Source: Massilibacillus massiliensis
GTDB taxonomy: Bacteria > Bacillota > Negativicutes > FLKF01
Direction of reading: 5' to 3'
Length of the DNA: 64,000 bases
NCBI RefSeq assembly: GCF_900086705.1
Contig: NZ_LT575483.1
Location: forward strand, 2,981,516-3,045,515
Below the pieces are notes generated by a model that did not search any database, was not told the DNA's origin, and saw only the letters and a list, made by a program, of their open reading frames with translations. Within the stretch, counting starts at the first letter, position 1, and each line of letters begins with the position of its first letter. The position numbers and the translations under genes were made by a program. Shown here in pieces: positions 54,786 through 63,582 of the stretch.

Positions 54786-56582
54786 ATGGAATATAAACTG
54801 CCAAAGAATTTAAGGAAGAGTGCATTGGGTTTATGTACAGCATTTACTGTACTTGGTTGCATGACAGGGGCGACAGCAAGTGGTTTTGCAGCACCTTATG
54901 TTATGCAGCAGACTTCATCAATTACAGTATTACCAATTGATCATGCAAAGTTGATTGCTGGACAGAAATTTGATTTTTTAATTGAAGTAAAAGATGCAGC
55001 AACAAATGATATTCAAGTGACGATTAATGGTAAATCAGCAGAAAAATATTTTGGGAAAGCTGCCGTTGTTTCTATGGATGGAACTATGGCGACCTATCGT
55101 ATTGATCAAGTTGAGATGAAAAAAGCTGGCAATATAGACATTGTTGTAAATGCAAATGGTAGTAAGCGCGTTGTAAATTATAATATTGTTGCAGATAAAG
55201 CACAGAAAAAAGCAAAGAATGTAATTCTTTTTGTCGGCGATGGCATGAGTTTGCAAGCACGTGAAATGGCACGTATTTTGTCAAAAGGCATGACTGAAGG
55301 AAAATTTAACGATACGCTTGAGATGGAAAAGTTATCGAACATGGCGATTGTAACGACTTCTGGTTATGATTCATTGGTTACGGATTCTGCAAATAGTGCA
55401 TCTGCATATGCTACGGGACAAAAAGGTGTAGTAAATTCTATGGGCGTTTATGCCAATAGCACGAAAGATCCGCTTGATGATCCAAATGTGGAGAATATTG
55501 TGGAACTTGTGAAACGTACACGCGGCATGTCAACAGGTTTAGTGACGACTTCGAATATTACAGATGCGACTCCGGCTGCTATGGTAGCGCATACTCGTAA
55601 ACGCAGTGAACAAAATTTTATTGCGCAAAATATGCTGGATGAAATGCATCGTCCGGATGTTATTTTGGGGGGCGGTGCAAGACAATTCTTACCGATGAGC
55701 ACACCAGGTTCAAAACGAAAAGATGAAGTAAATGTCATTGATGAGTTTAAAAATCTTGGCTATCAATTTTCTGGAACGAAATCAGAGCTTCTTGCGACTC
55801 CGAAAGATTCAAATAAGTTGTTAGGTTTATATCAATTGGACAATTTAAATGTGTATATTGACCGGGAAATGACAAAAAATCCTAAAGTATTGGGCGGTTT
55901 TCAAGATCAACCGGGGCTTGTGGATATGACGAAAAAAGCGATTGATACGCTAAGCAAAAATAAAAATGGTTTCTTTTTAATGGTTGAAGGTGCCTGTATA
56001 GATAAACAATTGCACACGATGGATTGGCAAAGAGCCGCATATGATAATATAGAATTAGATAAAGCGGTTGGTGCAGCCAGAACTTTTGCAAAACAAAATG
56101 ATGATACGTTAATTATTGTCGTTGCCGATCATTCTCATGGAGCTAGTATCACGGGTACATATCATGAAAAAGACGGCAAAACGGGACGAGAAGCTGTACG
56201 TACGTATGCAAATGCAGGCTTTCCGACTTTTGAGGATAAAGATGGCGACGGATATCCGGAAAATCCGGATCCAGATGTAACTTTAGCCGTACAATATGCA
56301 AATCATCCAGATGTGAATATGGATTATAGGTTTAAACCGGAGCCGATATCACCAGCAATCATGGCAAATGATAAAGCAATTGCCAATCCTAACATAAAAG
56401 GACAGTTTTTTGAAGGAAACATTCCTGCAGATGAGAGCTCAGAGGTACATTCGGCTGATGATGTAATCTTGAATGCCGATGGCCCGGGCGCGGAATATTT
56501 TAAAGGGGTTATGGATAATACGGAAGTATTCTTTGGAATGGTACGTGCCCTTGGAATTGATGGAAATAAAAACAATAAATAA
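54786..56582 (+). CDS. Alkaline phosphatase (exported)
   Basis: A protein of about 598 residues with a signal peptide (about 1-40, ending TASGFAAP) and an N-terminal beta domain (about 45-140). The alkaline phosphatase core starts with FVGDGMSLQAREMARI. The nucleophile serine lies in VTDSANSASAYATG, the metal ligands in MVEGACIDKQLHTMDW and VVADHSHGASITGTYH. A DKDGDGYPENPDPD segment near 485-498 looks like a calcium-binding loop. It is a zinc/magnesium enzyme releasing phosphate outside the cytoplasm. Pho boxes upstream fit this role. The start may also be TTG 54780 or 54765. It heads an operon with a zinc-type transporter. Confidence 0.93.
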   Translation: MEYKLPKNLRKSALGLCTAFTVLGCMTGATASGFAAPYVMQQTSSITVLPIDHAKLIAGQKFDFLIEVKDAATNDIQVTINGKSAEKYFGKAAVVSMDGTMATYRIDQVEMKKAGNIDIVVNANGSKRVVNYNIVADKAQKKAKNVILFVGDGMSLQAREMARILSKGMTEGKFNDTLEMEKLSNMAIVTTSGYDSLVTDSANSASAYATGQKGVVNSMGVYANSTKDPLDDPNVENIVELVKRTRGMSTGLVTTSNITDATPAAMVAHTRKRSEQNFIAQNMLDEMHRPDVILGGGARQFLPMSTPGSKRKDEVNVIDEFKNLGYQFSGTKSELLATPKDSNKLLGLYQLDNLNVYIDREMTKNPKVLGGFQDQPGLVDMTKKAIDTLSKNKNGFFLMVEGACIDKQLHTMDWQRAAYDNIELDKAVGAARTFAKQNDDTLIIVVADHSHGASITGTYHEKDGKTGREAVRTYANAGFPTFEDKDGDGYPENPDPDVTLAVQYANHPDVNMDYRFKPEPISPAIMANDKAIANPNIKGQFFEGNIPADESSEVHSADDVILNADGPGAEYFKGVMDNTEVFFGMVRALGIDGNKNNK

Positions 56583-56603
56583 GTAAAAGGGAGGCAAATC
56601 AAA

Positions 56604-57140
56604 ATGAAGAGACTAGTACAATGGAGTATCGGCATATACTTTGGGCTGTTGCTGGCTAGTGTTTTTTCACCATATGATTCGCCTAAACAGGCGGTTCCGA
56701 TTGCGGAATCGCCCCTTTTCTTTCGGACAGCACAGGCTGCATTTTGGGATGGATGGTTTAATGAAACGCCGATTGATATACAGTTCTCAGAAATGTATGA
56801 ATCCGTATCATCGTTAGGAATTACGATGTCGGGTAAACTGCAAAATGCCGAAGGACATCGCGTACGTATGGTAGGGTTCATGGCGCCGCCGTTAAAACCT
56901 ACGATTCATTTTTTTGTACTTACACGGGAGCCGATGGCAATCTGCCCATTTTGTTCTAGTGATGCCGATTGGCCAAGTGATATTGTTGTTGTGAAACTCA
57001 GCGAACCTATAACATCATTGCCATTTGATAAACCAATTTATGTGACGGGAAAATTGGAATTGGGAACGCAGGTAGATGAGGAGACAGGATTTGTAAGTTT
57101 GGTTAGAATTCAAGCCGATAGTTTAGAAGCACTCGATTGA
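56604..57140 (+). CDS. Exported DUF3299-like protein (ZrgD-like)
   Basis: A 178-residue protein with an N-terminal signal/anchor (about 6-24). The core matches the DUF3299-type pattern: GHRVRMVGFMAPPLKP, then FFVLTREPMAICPFCSSDADWP with a CxxC that could bind metal, and PIYVTGKLELG. In Vibrio a similar protein (ZrgD) is encoded with the ZrgABC zinc transporter; my assignment is by recollection of that family. 21 bases after the phosphatase, and followed by ABC ATPase and permease genes. Confidence 0.65.
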   Translation: MKRLVQWSIGIYFGLLLASVFSPYDSPKQAVPIAESPLFFRTAQAAFWDGWFNETPIDIQFSEMYESVSSLGITMSGKLQNAEGHRVRMVGFMAPPLKPTIHFFVLTREPMAICPFCSSDADWPSDIVVVKLSEPITSLPFDKPIYVTGKLELGTQVDEETGFVSLVRIQADSLEALD

Positions 57141-57180
57141 GTAAATCAAGAAGATGTAAAAATTTTTAAAGTGCGGAGAA

Positions 57181-57861
57181 ATGAATATGCTGGAAATTAA
57201 AAATTTGCTCAAACAAGTAAGTCTGCCAAATGGCAAAATTTTAACGATTGCAAGAGTGGATGCGTTAAAGGTCAATTCAGGTGAGCAAATGTTGTTGGTT
57301 GGTCCGAGTGGTTCAGGAAAAACGACATTGCTGCATATGATCGCAGGGCTGCTCATCCCCACAAGCGGTATGGTTAAATGTGATGACGTAGAAATAAATC
57401 AATTATCTTCAAAAGAATGTGATCAGTGGCGGGCCCAAAATGTTGGCTACATTTTTCAGAAATTAAATTTGCTGAATGGATTGACTGTAGGAGAGAATAT
57501 CAGGATTGCTGCTCATTTTGCCGGACAAAAAGATCGTGCTAAAATTCTTAAAGATGCTAAAGAACTGCTGGAGATCGTCGGTCTGGCTGATAAGCTGCAT
57601 ATGAAGCCAAATCGACTAAGTGTCGGTGAACAGCAGAGAGTAGCTGTGGCCAGAGCAGTAATTAATAAGCCTAAACTTATCTTAGCAGATGAACCAACTG
57701 CCAGCTTAGATCAAGAGAATGCAGGTATTATTTTAGATTTGCTCAAAAAACTTTGCAGTGAAAACAATAGCAAGCTGCTAATCAGTACCCATGATCCGAT
57801 TGTTATGGGGAAATTCGGACATTGTTATGAGATGAGAATGCAAAGGGAGGCGGCAGTATGA
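57181..57861 (+). CDS. ABC transporter ATPase (LolD/MacB type, ZrgC-like)
   Basis: A 226-residue ABC ATPase with Walker A GPSGSGKTTLL, Q-loop YIFQKLNLLNG, signature LSVGEQQRVAVARA, Walker B LILADEPTASLD and H-loop STHDP. It belongs to the LolD/FtsE-like subfamily. Its stop overlaps the permease start (ATGA). An in-frame ATG at 57187 is an alternative start. Confidence 0.9.
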   Translation: MNMLEIKNLLKQVSLPNGKILTIARVDALKVNSGEQMLLVGPSGSGKTTLLHMIAGLLIPTSGMVKCDDVEINQLSSKECDQWRAQNVGYIFQKLNLLNGLTVGENIRIAAHFAGQKDRAKILKDAKELLEIVGLADKLHMKPNRLSVGEQQRVAVARAVINKPKLILADEPTASLDQENAGIILDLLKKLCSENNSKLLISTHDPIVMGKFGHCYEMRMQREAAV

Positions 57862-59099
57862 CACATTTGCTGATCATCTGGCGGAATATTTGGGAGAAAC
57901 CTTTACAGAGTGCTTTGAGTATCCTCTTGATTGGCTGTTCGATAGCTTTGACAATCGTTGTTATGCTGCTTGCGGCAAGTATTCAGCAAGGTCTGATTAA
58001 AGCGGCAGAACCATTCGATTTAATTGTAGGAGCAAAGGGGAGCCCCAATCAATTGGTGTTAAATACTGTGTTTTTACAGGATATACCGATTGGAAATATT
58101 GGATATGATTTAGTCGATGAACTAGAAAAAAATCCATTGGTAGAATCGGCGATCCCAATTGGGTTTGGCGATAATTATCGCGGTTTTCGTATCATCAGTA
58201 CGGAAGAAGAAATTTTCACGCATACGATAAAAAGCGGTGCACCGATTTGGCTTCAGCTAGAGCAGGGAAGAAAATTTTCGGCTCCGTTCGAAGCGGTTAT
58301 TGGAGCGAAGACTGCAGCGGAGACTGGACTTCGGATCGGGGATCAGTTTTCTTCTTCACATGGTGTAGTTGCGGGAAACAGTGGAGACGAGCATGCAGAG
58401 AAGTTTACAGTGGTCGGTATTTTAAAAGAACTTCACGGCCCTTATGACAGCGGTATTTTAGTTTCTTTAGAGAGTACTTGGAAACTGCATGAACATAATG
58501 GACATGATGGAGAGCAGAAACACGATGAGACTGTGGCGATAGAGCATGATGAAAATCACGATCATGAAAAATCTACGACGGTAATTTTAGTAAAACCTAA
58601 AGGATATGCCGAAGCGATGCAGCTTTATCAACAATTTCAGAAGCAACACGATGCACAATTGATTTTTCCATCTCAAGTTGTAGTCAAGCTATTTGCAATT
58701 TTAGGTGAAGGTCAGAAAATATTACAGATCATTGGCTATGCAGTGCTTGCTATGGCACTTCTTGTCAGTGCATTTTCTTTATATTGGTCAGCACTCAGCC
58801 GAACCAGAGAACGGGCAATTTTGCGATCGATTGGTGCAGGGAATCGTGATATTTTAGCAATTGTATTCGGAGAGGGTGTAATTTTAATTACAAGCGGGAT
58901 TGTATTTGGAACAGCCTTAGGTCATAGTGCCTTTTCGATGATTGCACGTGTTTTACAGCAGAAGACCTCTATTGCAATTACGGGAAGCTTTACGCTAGGT
59001 GAAGCTAATATGCTAATAGCGGTACTGATTGTTGGTATCTTGGCGAGTGTTGTGCCGGCGGTGCACACTGCGAAATCGGATATTGGTGATGGACTATAG
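57858..59099 (+). CDS. FtsX/MacB-type ABC permease with His-rich loop (ZrgB-like)
   Basis: A 413-residue permease with one N-terminal and three C-terminal membrane segments (FtsX fold; RTRERAILRSIGAGNRDI before the last part). The large outer domain holds a His/Asp/Glu-rich stretch near residues 212-238 (HEHNGHDGEQKHDE, then EHDENHDHEKS), which strongly suggests binding of zinc or a similar metal. ZrgB of Vibrio has the same general layout. The histidine-rich ZrgA partner is not seen here. Confidence 0.8.
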   Translation: MTHLLIIWRNIWEKPLQSALSILLIGCSIALTIVVMLLAASIQQGLIKAAEPFDLIVGAKGSPNQLVLNTVFLQDIPIGNIGYDLVDELEKNPLVESAIPIGFGDNYRGFRIISTEEEIFTHTIKSGAPIWLQLEQGRKFSAPFEAVIGAKTAAETGLRIGDQFSSSHGVVAGNSGDEHAEKFTVVGILKELHGPYDSGILVSLESTWKLHEHNGHDGEQKHDETVAIEHDENHDHEKSTTVILVKPKGYAEAMQLYQQFQKQHDAQLIFPSQVVVKLFAILGEGQKILQIIGYAVLAMALLVSAFSLYWSALSRTRERAILRSIGAGNRDILAIVFGEGVILITSGIVFGTALGHSAFSMIARVLQQKTSIAITGSFTLGEANMLIAVLIVGILASVVPAVHTAKSDIGDGL

Positions 59100-59133
59100 T
59101 GTTTAAGTAAAAAAATGTAGTGAAGTAAATGAC

Positions 59134-59214
59134 AAGCATAAGTGATCACGCAGCGCATTCTGTTTGCAACTCAAATGTGGCCGATTGCGTGATTCATCTT
59201 ATGCTTATTTTATG
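59134..59214 (+). terminator. Large hairpin after the transporter operon
   Basis: AAGCATAAG pairs with CTTATGCTT and ATCACGCA with TGCGTGAT around a 33-base loop, followed by ATTTTATG. Confidence 0.6.
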
Positions 59215-59222
59215 CAAAAAAA

Positions 59223-59262
59223 TAATGTTGAAATAAGCTTTCATTTCGCTTATCTCAACATT
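59223..59262 (-). terminator. Terminator of the minus-strand gene
   Basis: AATGTTGA-A-ATAAGC and GCTTAT-C-TCAACATT, then T/A-rich flanks on both sides. Confidence 0.6.
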
Positions 59263-59304
59263 GGTGCGTGAATTTTTATAATCAGTTAAATCTTATGAAG
59301 TAAA

Positions 59305-59901
59305 TTAGACGGATAGTTGAATCGAAGATGTGGCAGATGTCGGATTTGCAGCACTGCTTCCGGCATTTTTTGCTTTTGCTGCAGCATTCCATGCGACATT
59401 ATATATACTGCAAAGTTCGACTTGACGAGCATTTTCGGCCTTTGTACTAAAGGAGGTCCAGCCGTTATTTGAATAAGTAGCGACCATTTCACCATTATCG
59501 TCGTAAAACTCAGCATAAGTTAGGCTTTTCGCTTCTTTGTGGTATTTGGCAGTGCCAAAGAGGTAATCAATCAAGTTAAGCGGCTCAGGCTGCGTTTTAT
59601 TATTTTTGTATATTGCCGTTAGGCCATTGGAAATAATACTTTTTCTATCTGGCGAAACAACAGAAACATAACTTTTTTCTAAGCTTCTAAAACCAGCCGA
59701 GTCAGATTGAAATTTTCCAGCCGCTTGGTCTTTTTTTGCTTGATCAATGATTGCTTTTTGGTATTTTCCCTCACTCATGGCGGGGGCCGTTTTTGTATTG
59801 AATTGAAAACCGGTATAGTCAGGTAATTTTGCATTGCCTGTTTTTTTTGTATTAGAAACTAGCTGACTTTGTGCAAAAGTATTGTAATTTTCTATGCGCA
59901 T
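59305..59901 (-). CDS. Hypothetical protein
   Basis: A 198-residue protein with no signal peptide or membrane segment and no family that I recognise. Its N-terminus (MRIENYNTFAQSQLV) and Ala/Ser/Thr-rich C-terminal tail ending IQLSV recall secreted axial or flagellum-associated proteins, which also lack signal peptides. The FliD-like protein at 62848 has a similar composition. The link is weak. GGGAG precedes the ATG. Confidence 0.5.
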   Translation of the reverse strand: MRIENYNTFAQSQLVSNTKKTGNAKLPDYTGFQFNTKTAPAMSEGKYQKAIIDQAKKDQAAGKFQSDSAGFRSLEKSYVSVVSPDRKSIISNGLTAIYKNNKTQPEPLNLIDYLFGTAKYHKEAKSLTYAEFYDDNGEMVATYSNNGWTSFSTKAENARQVELCSIYNVAWNAAAKAKNAGSSAANPTSATSSIQLSV

Positions 59902-60331
59902 TTTTTATGTACTCCCTATACTGTAATTTTACTGAAGCGCTTAAATGGTTATTGATTTTATGCAAACTTTGCTTTTTATGTATGCGGCAATGTCAGTAAC
60001 CAATTTACTACCTTCTATACTATATATCGAAGTTTTTAATAGAAACTAAAGTCGAAGAAGTAAATATGTAAAATTAATCCAATGTATTTTGATGAAGGAG
60101 AATATTTAGTTGCATTATTTTAATCATTTTAGCACATAAAACTCATTTTATAACAATAGAACTAAAATTTGACAAATTGTACATAAAATGATATTATTCT
60201 AATGAATTTATAAATTATATTTATAGGAGCGTGGTGAATATATCGGGTGTAATTAATGTATAGTTGATTCATATATAGTATTTATACAAAAGATCAGATC
60301 TAAATATTAATATAAAAGGAATGTTTTAAAA
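59902..60331. other. Divergent intergenic region with chemoreceptor promoter
   Basis: No gene is seen. A strong sigma-A-type promoter lies at 60169-60197: TTGACA, 17-base spacer, TATTAT. The leader to the chemoreceptor is about 130 bases. Confidence 0.6.
60169..60197 (+). promoter_or_regulatory. Chemoreceptor promoter
   Basis: TTGACA (60169-60174), 17 bases, TATTAT (60192-60197). Confidence 0.75.
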
Positions 60332-62371
60332 GTGAAGTATGATAAACAATTCAATACAGTTAGAGCGAAGTTTTTAATTACACTAATCCCTTTGTTTATA
60401 TTAAGTTTTGTTATTTTATCGGGAATTAGCTATTATGTCGCAAATAAAGCTTTATTAACAAGTGCAGATGAAATTGCGCGTGAAGTAGGCGATAAATTTG
60501 CGGTGAAGATTGCAAATGAAATTGATGAAAAAATGATTCGTTTAGATGAGTTAGCAGCTATGCCGGAAATTGTCGACGGAGATGAGGCGGCAAAAGTTAA
60601 AACTTTAGCGGCGGCAAAAAATAGAAGTGCCGGTTTTGATATGATTTGCTATACAAATTTAGATGGTGTAGCGATTAATGAAACTGGTTTACATATGGAA
60701 CGCGGCGACCGTGAATACATAAAAAAAGTAAAAGAAACGAAGAAAGCTTATGTTTCTAATCCATTTGTTTCGGGAACAAGTGGAAAGTTGATTACAGTTT
60801 TGGTACGCCCGGTGATGAAGAATGATACGTTAATTGGGTATGTTTTTGGAACGATTAGTTTAGAAAATCTGTCAAAAATGATGGAACAAGTAAAGTTTAA
60901 AGAAACTGGTTATGGGTATCTCGCAGATCATTCAGGTTTGGTATTAGGATATGGAACCAAACCTGAAATGGCGGGTAAATTAAATTTGACGGAGAAAAAA
61001 GTAAATCCAGAATTGAATTCTGCCGGAACAGAACTTGATGATCGTTTAATCAATGGGTTTAAAGATGTAGCGGCTTCCGGCAAGCAAACTTCATCTGCGT
61101 ATACAACTTCTTTAGGGATAGATTCCGTGGCGGTCATGACACCGGTTGAACTGGATGGACGCCGTTGGATTATGGTTGTGACTGCACCGAAAGCAGAAGT
61201 GCAGAGCGAGGCTATGTTATTGTTTAAGGTAATGACAGGAATTTCTATTCTATTTATTCTTTTAGCGATTTTTGTTATTTACTTTTTTGCAAAACGTATT
61301 TCTAAGCCGATTGAAACCATCCGTGATGAATGTGCTGTCTTAAATACTGGAGATTTGCGACAGGATCATGTGAGTGTAGTTTCTAAAGATGAAATTGGAC
61401 AGTTATCCAGTGGTTTTCACGATATGAGAAAAACATTACGCAAACTGATTCAAAAGATGCAGGATCAGTCCCAACAAGTTGCCAGTGCTAGTGAAGAGCT
61501 TACGGCAGGTGCACAGCAATCTGCAGAAGCGGCTACGCAAGTCGCTGCTTCAATTACAGAGATTGCGCAAGGGGTAGAAAAACAATCTGCAGTAGCGGAT
61601 GAAGTAAATGGTGTTGCGCAGCGTTTTTCCGGCAGTGTTACACAAATTGCTGTAAAGTCACAGGATATCGTTGGAATCGTGGAAGAAACTTCAGAGAATG
61701 CCGGGCAAGGACGTGAAGCAATTGCTAGAGCAGTTTCTGAAATGGAGCAGATTGGCGAAGGATCAGAGGCAATTCAACAAGCGATTACGAAATTAGATAA
61801 AGGATCGCAAGAGATTAGCAATATTGTGGAGTTGATTTCTAATATAGCCGGACAGACCAACCTGTTGGCATTAAATGCAGCCATTGAGGCAGCGCGTGCC
61901 GGTGAACAGGGGCGTGGTTTTGCAGTCGTTGCAGAAGAAGTAAGAAAACTTGCGGAAGAATCCAATCAATCTTCGAAAAAGATTGGCGATCTTGTGCAGT
62001 TTAATTTGGCAGATATGCAAGAAGCTGTTATAGCGAGTAAAGAAGGTATTGAGCGTGTTGCCGTCGGCATAGAAGCAGTAAAATCAGCAGATGAAATTTT
62101 TAAAAATATTGTTCGGTCTATTGATAATTTATCAGAAGAAATTACGAGTATTTCTTCTGAAATCAGCCAAATGGCGACTGGCAGTGCAAGCATGTTAGAT
62201 TCTATTGCCAAGATTGATGATGTAAGTAAAACCAATGCAGCCGAAAGTGAGGCAGTATCCGCTGCTACCGAAGAACAATCCGCGGCAATGCAGGAAATTG
62301 CTTCAGCAAGTCAAAATCTAGCAAATTTAGCAACTGAATTGCAGTCAGCTGTAGCAAGATTTAAGGTTTAA
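60332..62371 (+). CDS. Methyl-accepting chemotaxis protein with Cache domain
   Basis: A 679-residue chemoreceptor. It has membrane segment 1 (about 14-36), an extracellular dCache-type sensor (about 40-295), membrane segment 2 (about 300-322), HAMP ([16 protein letters not shown] onward) and a cytoplasmic signalling coiled coil with the hairpin tip [40 protein letters not shown], whose core is [16 protein letters not shown]. It signals to CheA/CheW. Starts at GTG 60332 behind AAAGGAATG. No other che genes are near. Confidence 0.94.
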   Translation: MKYDKQFNTVRAKFLITLIPLFILSFVILSGISYYVANKALLTSADEIAREVGDKFAVKIANEIDEKMIRLDELAAMPEIVDGDEAAKVKTLAAAKNRSAGFDMICYTNLDGVAINETGLHMERGDREYIKKVKETKKAYVSNPFVSGTSGKLITVLVRPVMKNDTLIGYVFGTISLENLSKMMEQVKFKETGYGYLADHSGLVLGYGTKPEMAGKLNLTEKKVNPELNSAGTELDDRLINGFKDVAASGKQTSSAYTTSLGIDSVAVMTPVELDGRRWIMVVTAPKAEVQSEAMLLFKVMTGISILFILLAIFVIYFFAKRISKPIETIRDECAVLNTGDLRQDHVSVVSKDEIGQLSSGFHDMRKTLRKLIQKMQDQSQQVASASEELTAGAQQSAEAATQVAASITEIAQGVEKQSAVADEVNGVAQRFSGSVTQIAVKSQDIVGIVEETSENAGQGREAIARAVSEMEQIGEGSEAIQQAITKLDKGSQEISNIVELISNIAGQTNLLALNAAIEAARAGEQGRGFAVVAEEVRKLAEESNQSSKKIGDLVQFNLADMQEAVIASKEGIERVAVGIEAVKSADEIFKNIVRSIDNLSEEITSISSEISQMATGSASMLDSIAKIDDVSKTNAAESEAVSAATEEQSAAMQEIASASQNLANLATELQSAVARFKV

Positions 62372-62389
62372 TAAAAAAATGGGGGGGGA

Positions 62390-62562
62390 TGTCCTTTTGG
62401 CATCGACCCAAAAGGACCAAAAAGTCTAGGCCTAAACCTCCAAAAAACTTGAAAAAATAGTGGCTTGCTAAAATCCTTAACTCGCTTCGCTCAGACAAAC
62501 GGATTTCTTTACGCAAGCCACTATTTTTTCATCCTTCGGAACGTATTTTTCCGGAAAAGGCC
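62390..62562 (-). repeat. Repeat family A, copy 5
   Basis: Stem 62452-62468 (AAAAAATAGTGGCTTGC) pairs perfectly over 17 bases with 62513-62529. The loop holds CTCGCTTCGCTCAGACAAAC, the most regular version of a loop seen in all copies. Confidence 0.9.
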
Positions 62563-62577
62563 GGGGACGCAAAAAAA

Positions 62578-62597
62578 TGCCGCATTTTAATGCGGCA
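62578..62597 (-). terminator. T-tailed hairpin inside the composite repeat
   Basis: TGCCGCATT-TT-AATGCGGCA, preceded on the plus strand by seven A, so it ends transcripts running leftwards (from the FliD-like gene). Confidence 0.8.
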
Positions 62598-62613
62598 TTC
62601 AAACTGTAGACAA

Positions 62614-62649
62614 AGTAGCATGTATTCACCTAGGTGAATACATGCTACT
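62614..62649. repeat. Perfect 36-base palindrome inside the composite repeat
   Basis: AGTAGCATGTATTCACCT and its exact complement, with no loop. Counterpart of 54240-54274, with compensating differences at two stem positions. Confidence 0.85.
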
Positions 62650-62658
62650 AAAATTTTC

Positions 62659-62833
62659 GTTCCACTTATAAACTAGCACGAAGATAGGTTGCCGGTTGGT
62701 GAGAAGTGCTCAGATGCTAGGCGCAATAATGGGGCTGCGAAGGAGTCGTACTTCCGTACGTCGACGAGCAGCCCCATTATTGCAACGACGCAGATGGGCG
62801 CTTCTCGCCGACCCGCGGCCTATCTGTCCTCAG
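62659..62833 (-). repeat. Repeat family B, full copy
   Basis: Plus-strand RNA would form about 30 basal pairs with one mismatch and six G-U pairs. An internal loop follows, then a perfect 16-bp stem GCAATAATGGGGCTGC / GCAGCCCCATTATTGC and the conserved tip GAAGGAGTCGTAC-TTCC-GTACGTCGACGA. The inner stem sequence differs from the 54061 copy. Confidence 0.9.
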
Positions 62834-62847
62834 TGTATCAATGAATA

Positions 62848-63582
62848 TTATGCATATAAGTCTGCAAGCAACCCAAGCGATGCTGAGGATGTAGTCATTT
62901 TTGTAAAATCGGGGAAAGGGACTAGATCACTCGCTCGATTGCTTGCAATTTTAATTTTTGTATAAGCTTGATTGGCAAGCCCTGTTGAACCGCCTAACAA
63001 GGATTGCACAGAGCCGTATTCATTTTTAACGGCATCTGTTAAAGCTTCTTTGTCAGCTGCCATAGTTCCATCCTTTTGTACCGTTATGCCAATCGTTGCG
63101 AGTGATTTTCTTAAACTGCTTGTTCCGCTGGAAAAGGAGACGGATAGTGCAGATAATGCGGAAGAAGTATTAGAATTTTTATTAAATAATTTAGTAGTCG
63201 CATTGTAATCGTCGACAAAAGCAGTAATACGATCAACGGTGTCTTTCGTGGAGGTATCGGTATTTTTTAATGTATCGGTGAGTTTTGCTGAAGAAGTCTG
63301 TAGATTCGTAGAAGTAGACGCAAAAGCCGGATAGAAAGCATTGGAGGTTTTTGTGTATTTTTGCATCGTTGCTAAAATGAGTCCAGGATCGGCTGCAGCG
63401 TTTTTTGAAGAAAAACTTGAATTCCAGAGTGTTTGATTTGAAGAAGAGGTAGAACCGGAATTGAATAAATAATCGTAGGAATTAGAGGTTGAAAGAACAG
63501 AATTAAATTTACTGTTGTTTTTGGCAAGTGTATATTTTAAATAAGACATATTACTTTGTGCTGTTACGGAATTGACATTCAT
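62848..63582 (-). CDS. FliD-like flagellar protein, short form
   Basis: A protein of about 244 residues, Ser/Thr/Asn-rich, with no signal peptide. The C-terminal half resembles the C-terminal domain of the flagellar cap protein FliD: VDRITAFVDDYNATTKLF, then SLATIGITVQKDGTMAADKEAL, and AVKNEYGSVQSLLGGSTGLANQ. The central D2/D3 cap domains of FliD are missing, so it is either a minimal cap-like protein or a related exported axial protein. ATG at 63582 follows AGAGGTGA. The stop codon lies 14 bases from the composite repeat. Confidence 0.6.
   Translation of the reverse strand: MNVNSVTAQSNMSYLKYTLAKNNSKFNSVLSTSNSYDYLFNSGSTSSSNQTLWNSSFSSKNAAADPGLILATMQKYTKTSNAFYPAFASTSTNLQTSSAKLTDTLKNTDTSTKDTVDRITAFVDDYNATTKLFNKNSNTSSALSALSVSFSSGTSSLRKSLATIGITVQKDGTMAADKEALTDAVKNEYGSVQSLLGGSTGLANQAYTKIKIASNRASDLVPFPDFTKMTTSSASLGLLADLYA

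Larger units (their letters stand above)
62372..62847. other. Intergenic region filled by an inverted composite repeat
   Basis: No gene is seen. After a run of eight G (62381-62388), the composite A + hairpins + B runs on the minus strand up to 14 bases before the stop codon of the FliD-like gene. Confidence 0.8.

Noticed and set aside
10828-62833. CRISPR array interpretation of the repeats
   Set aside because: Copies are 7-16 kb apart, 140-175 bases long and palindromic. There is no short repeat-spacer periodicity and no cas gene.
62696-62965. Plus-strand ORF over repeat B and the end of the FliD-like gene
   Set aside because: It is an Arg-rich translation of the hairpin repeat joined to antisense coding sequence.
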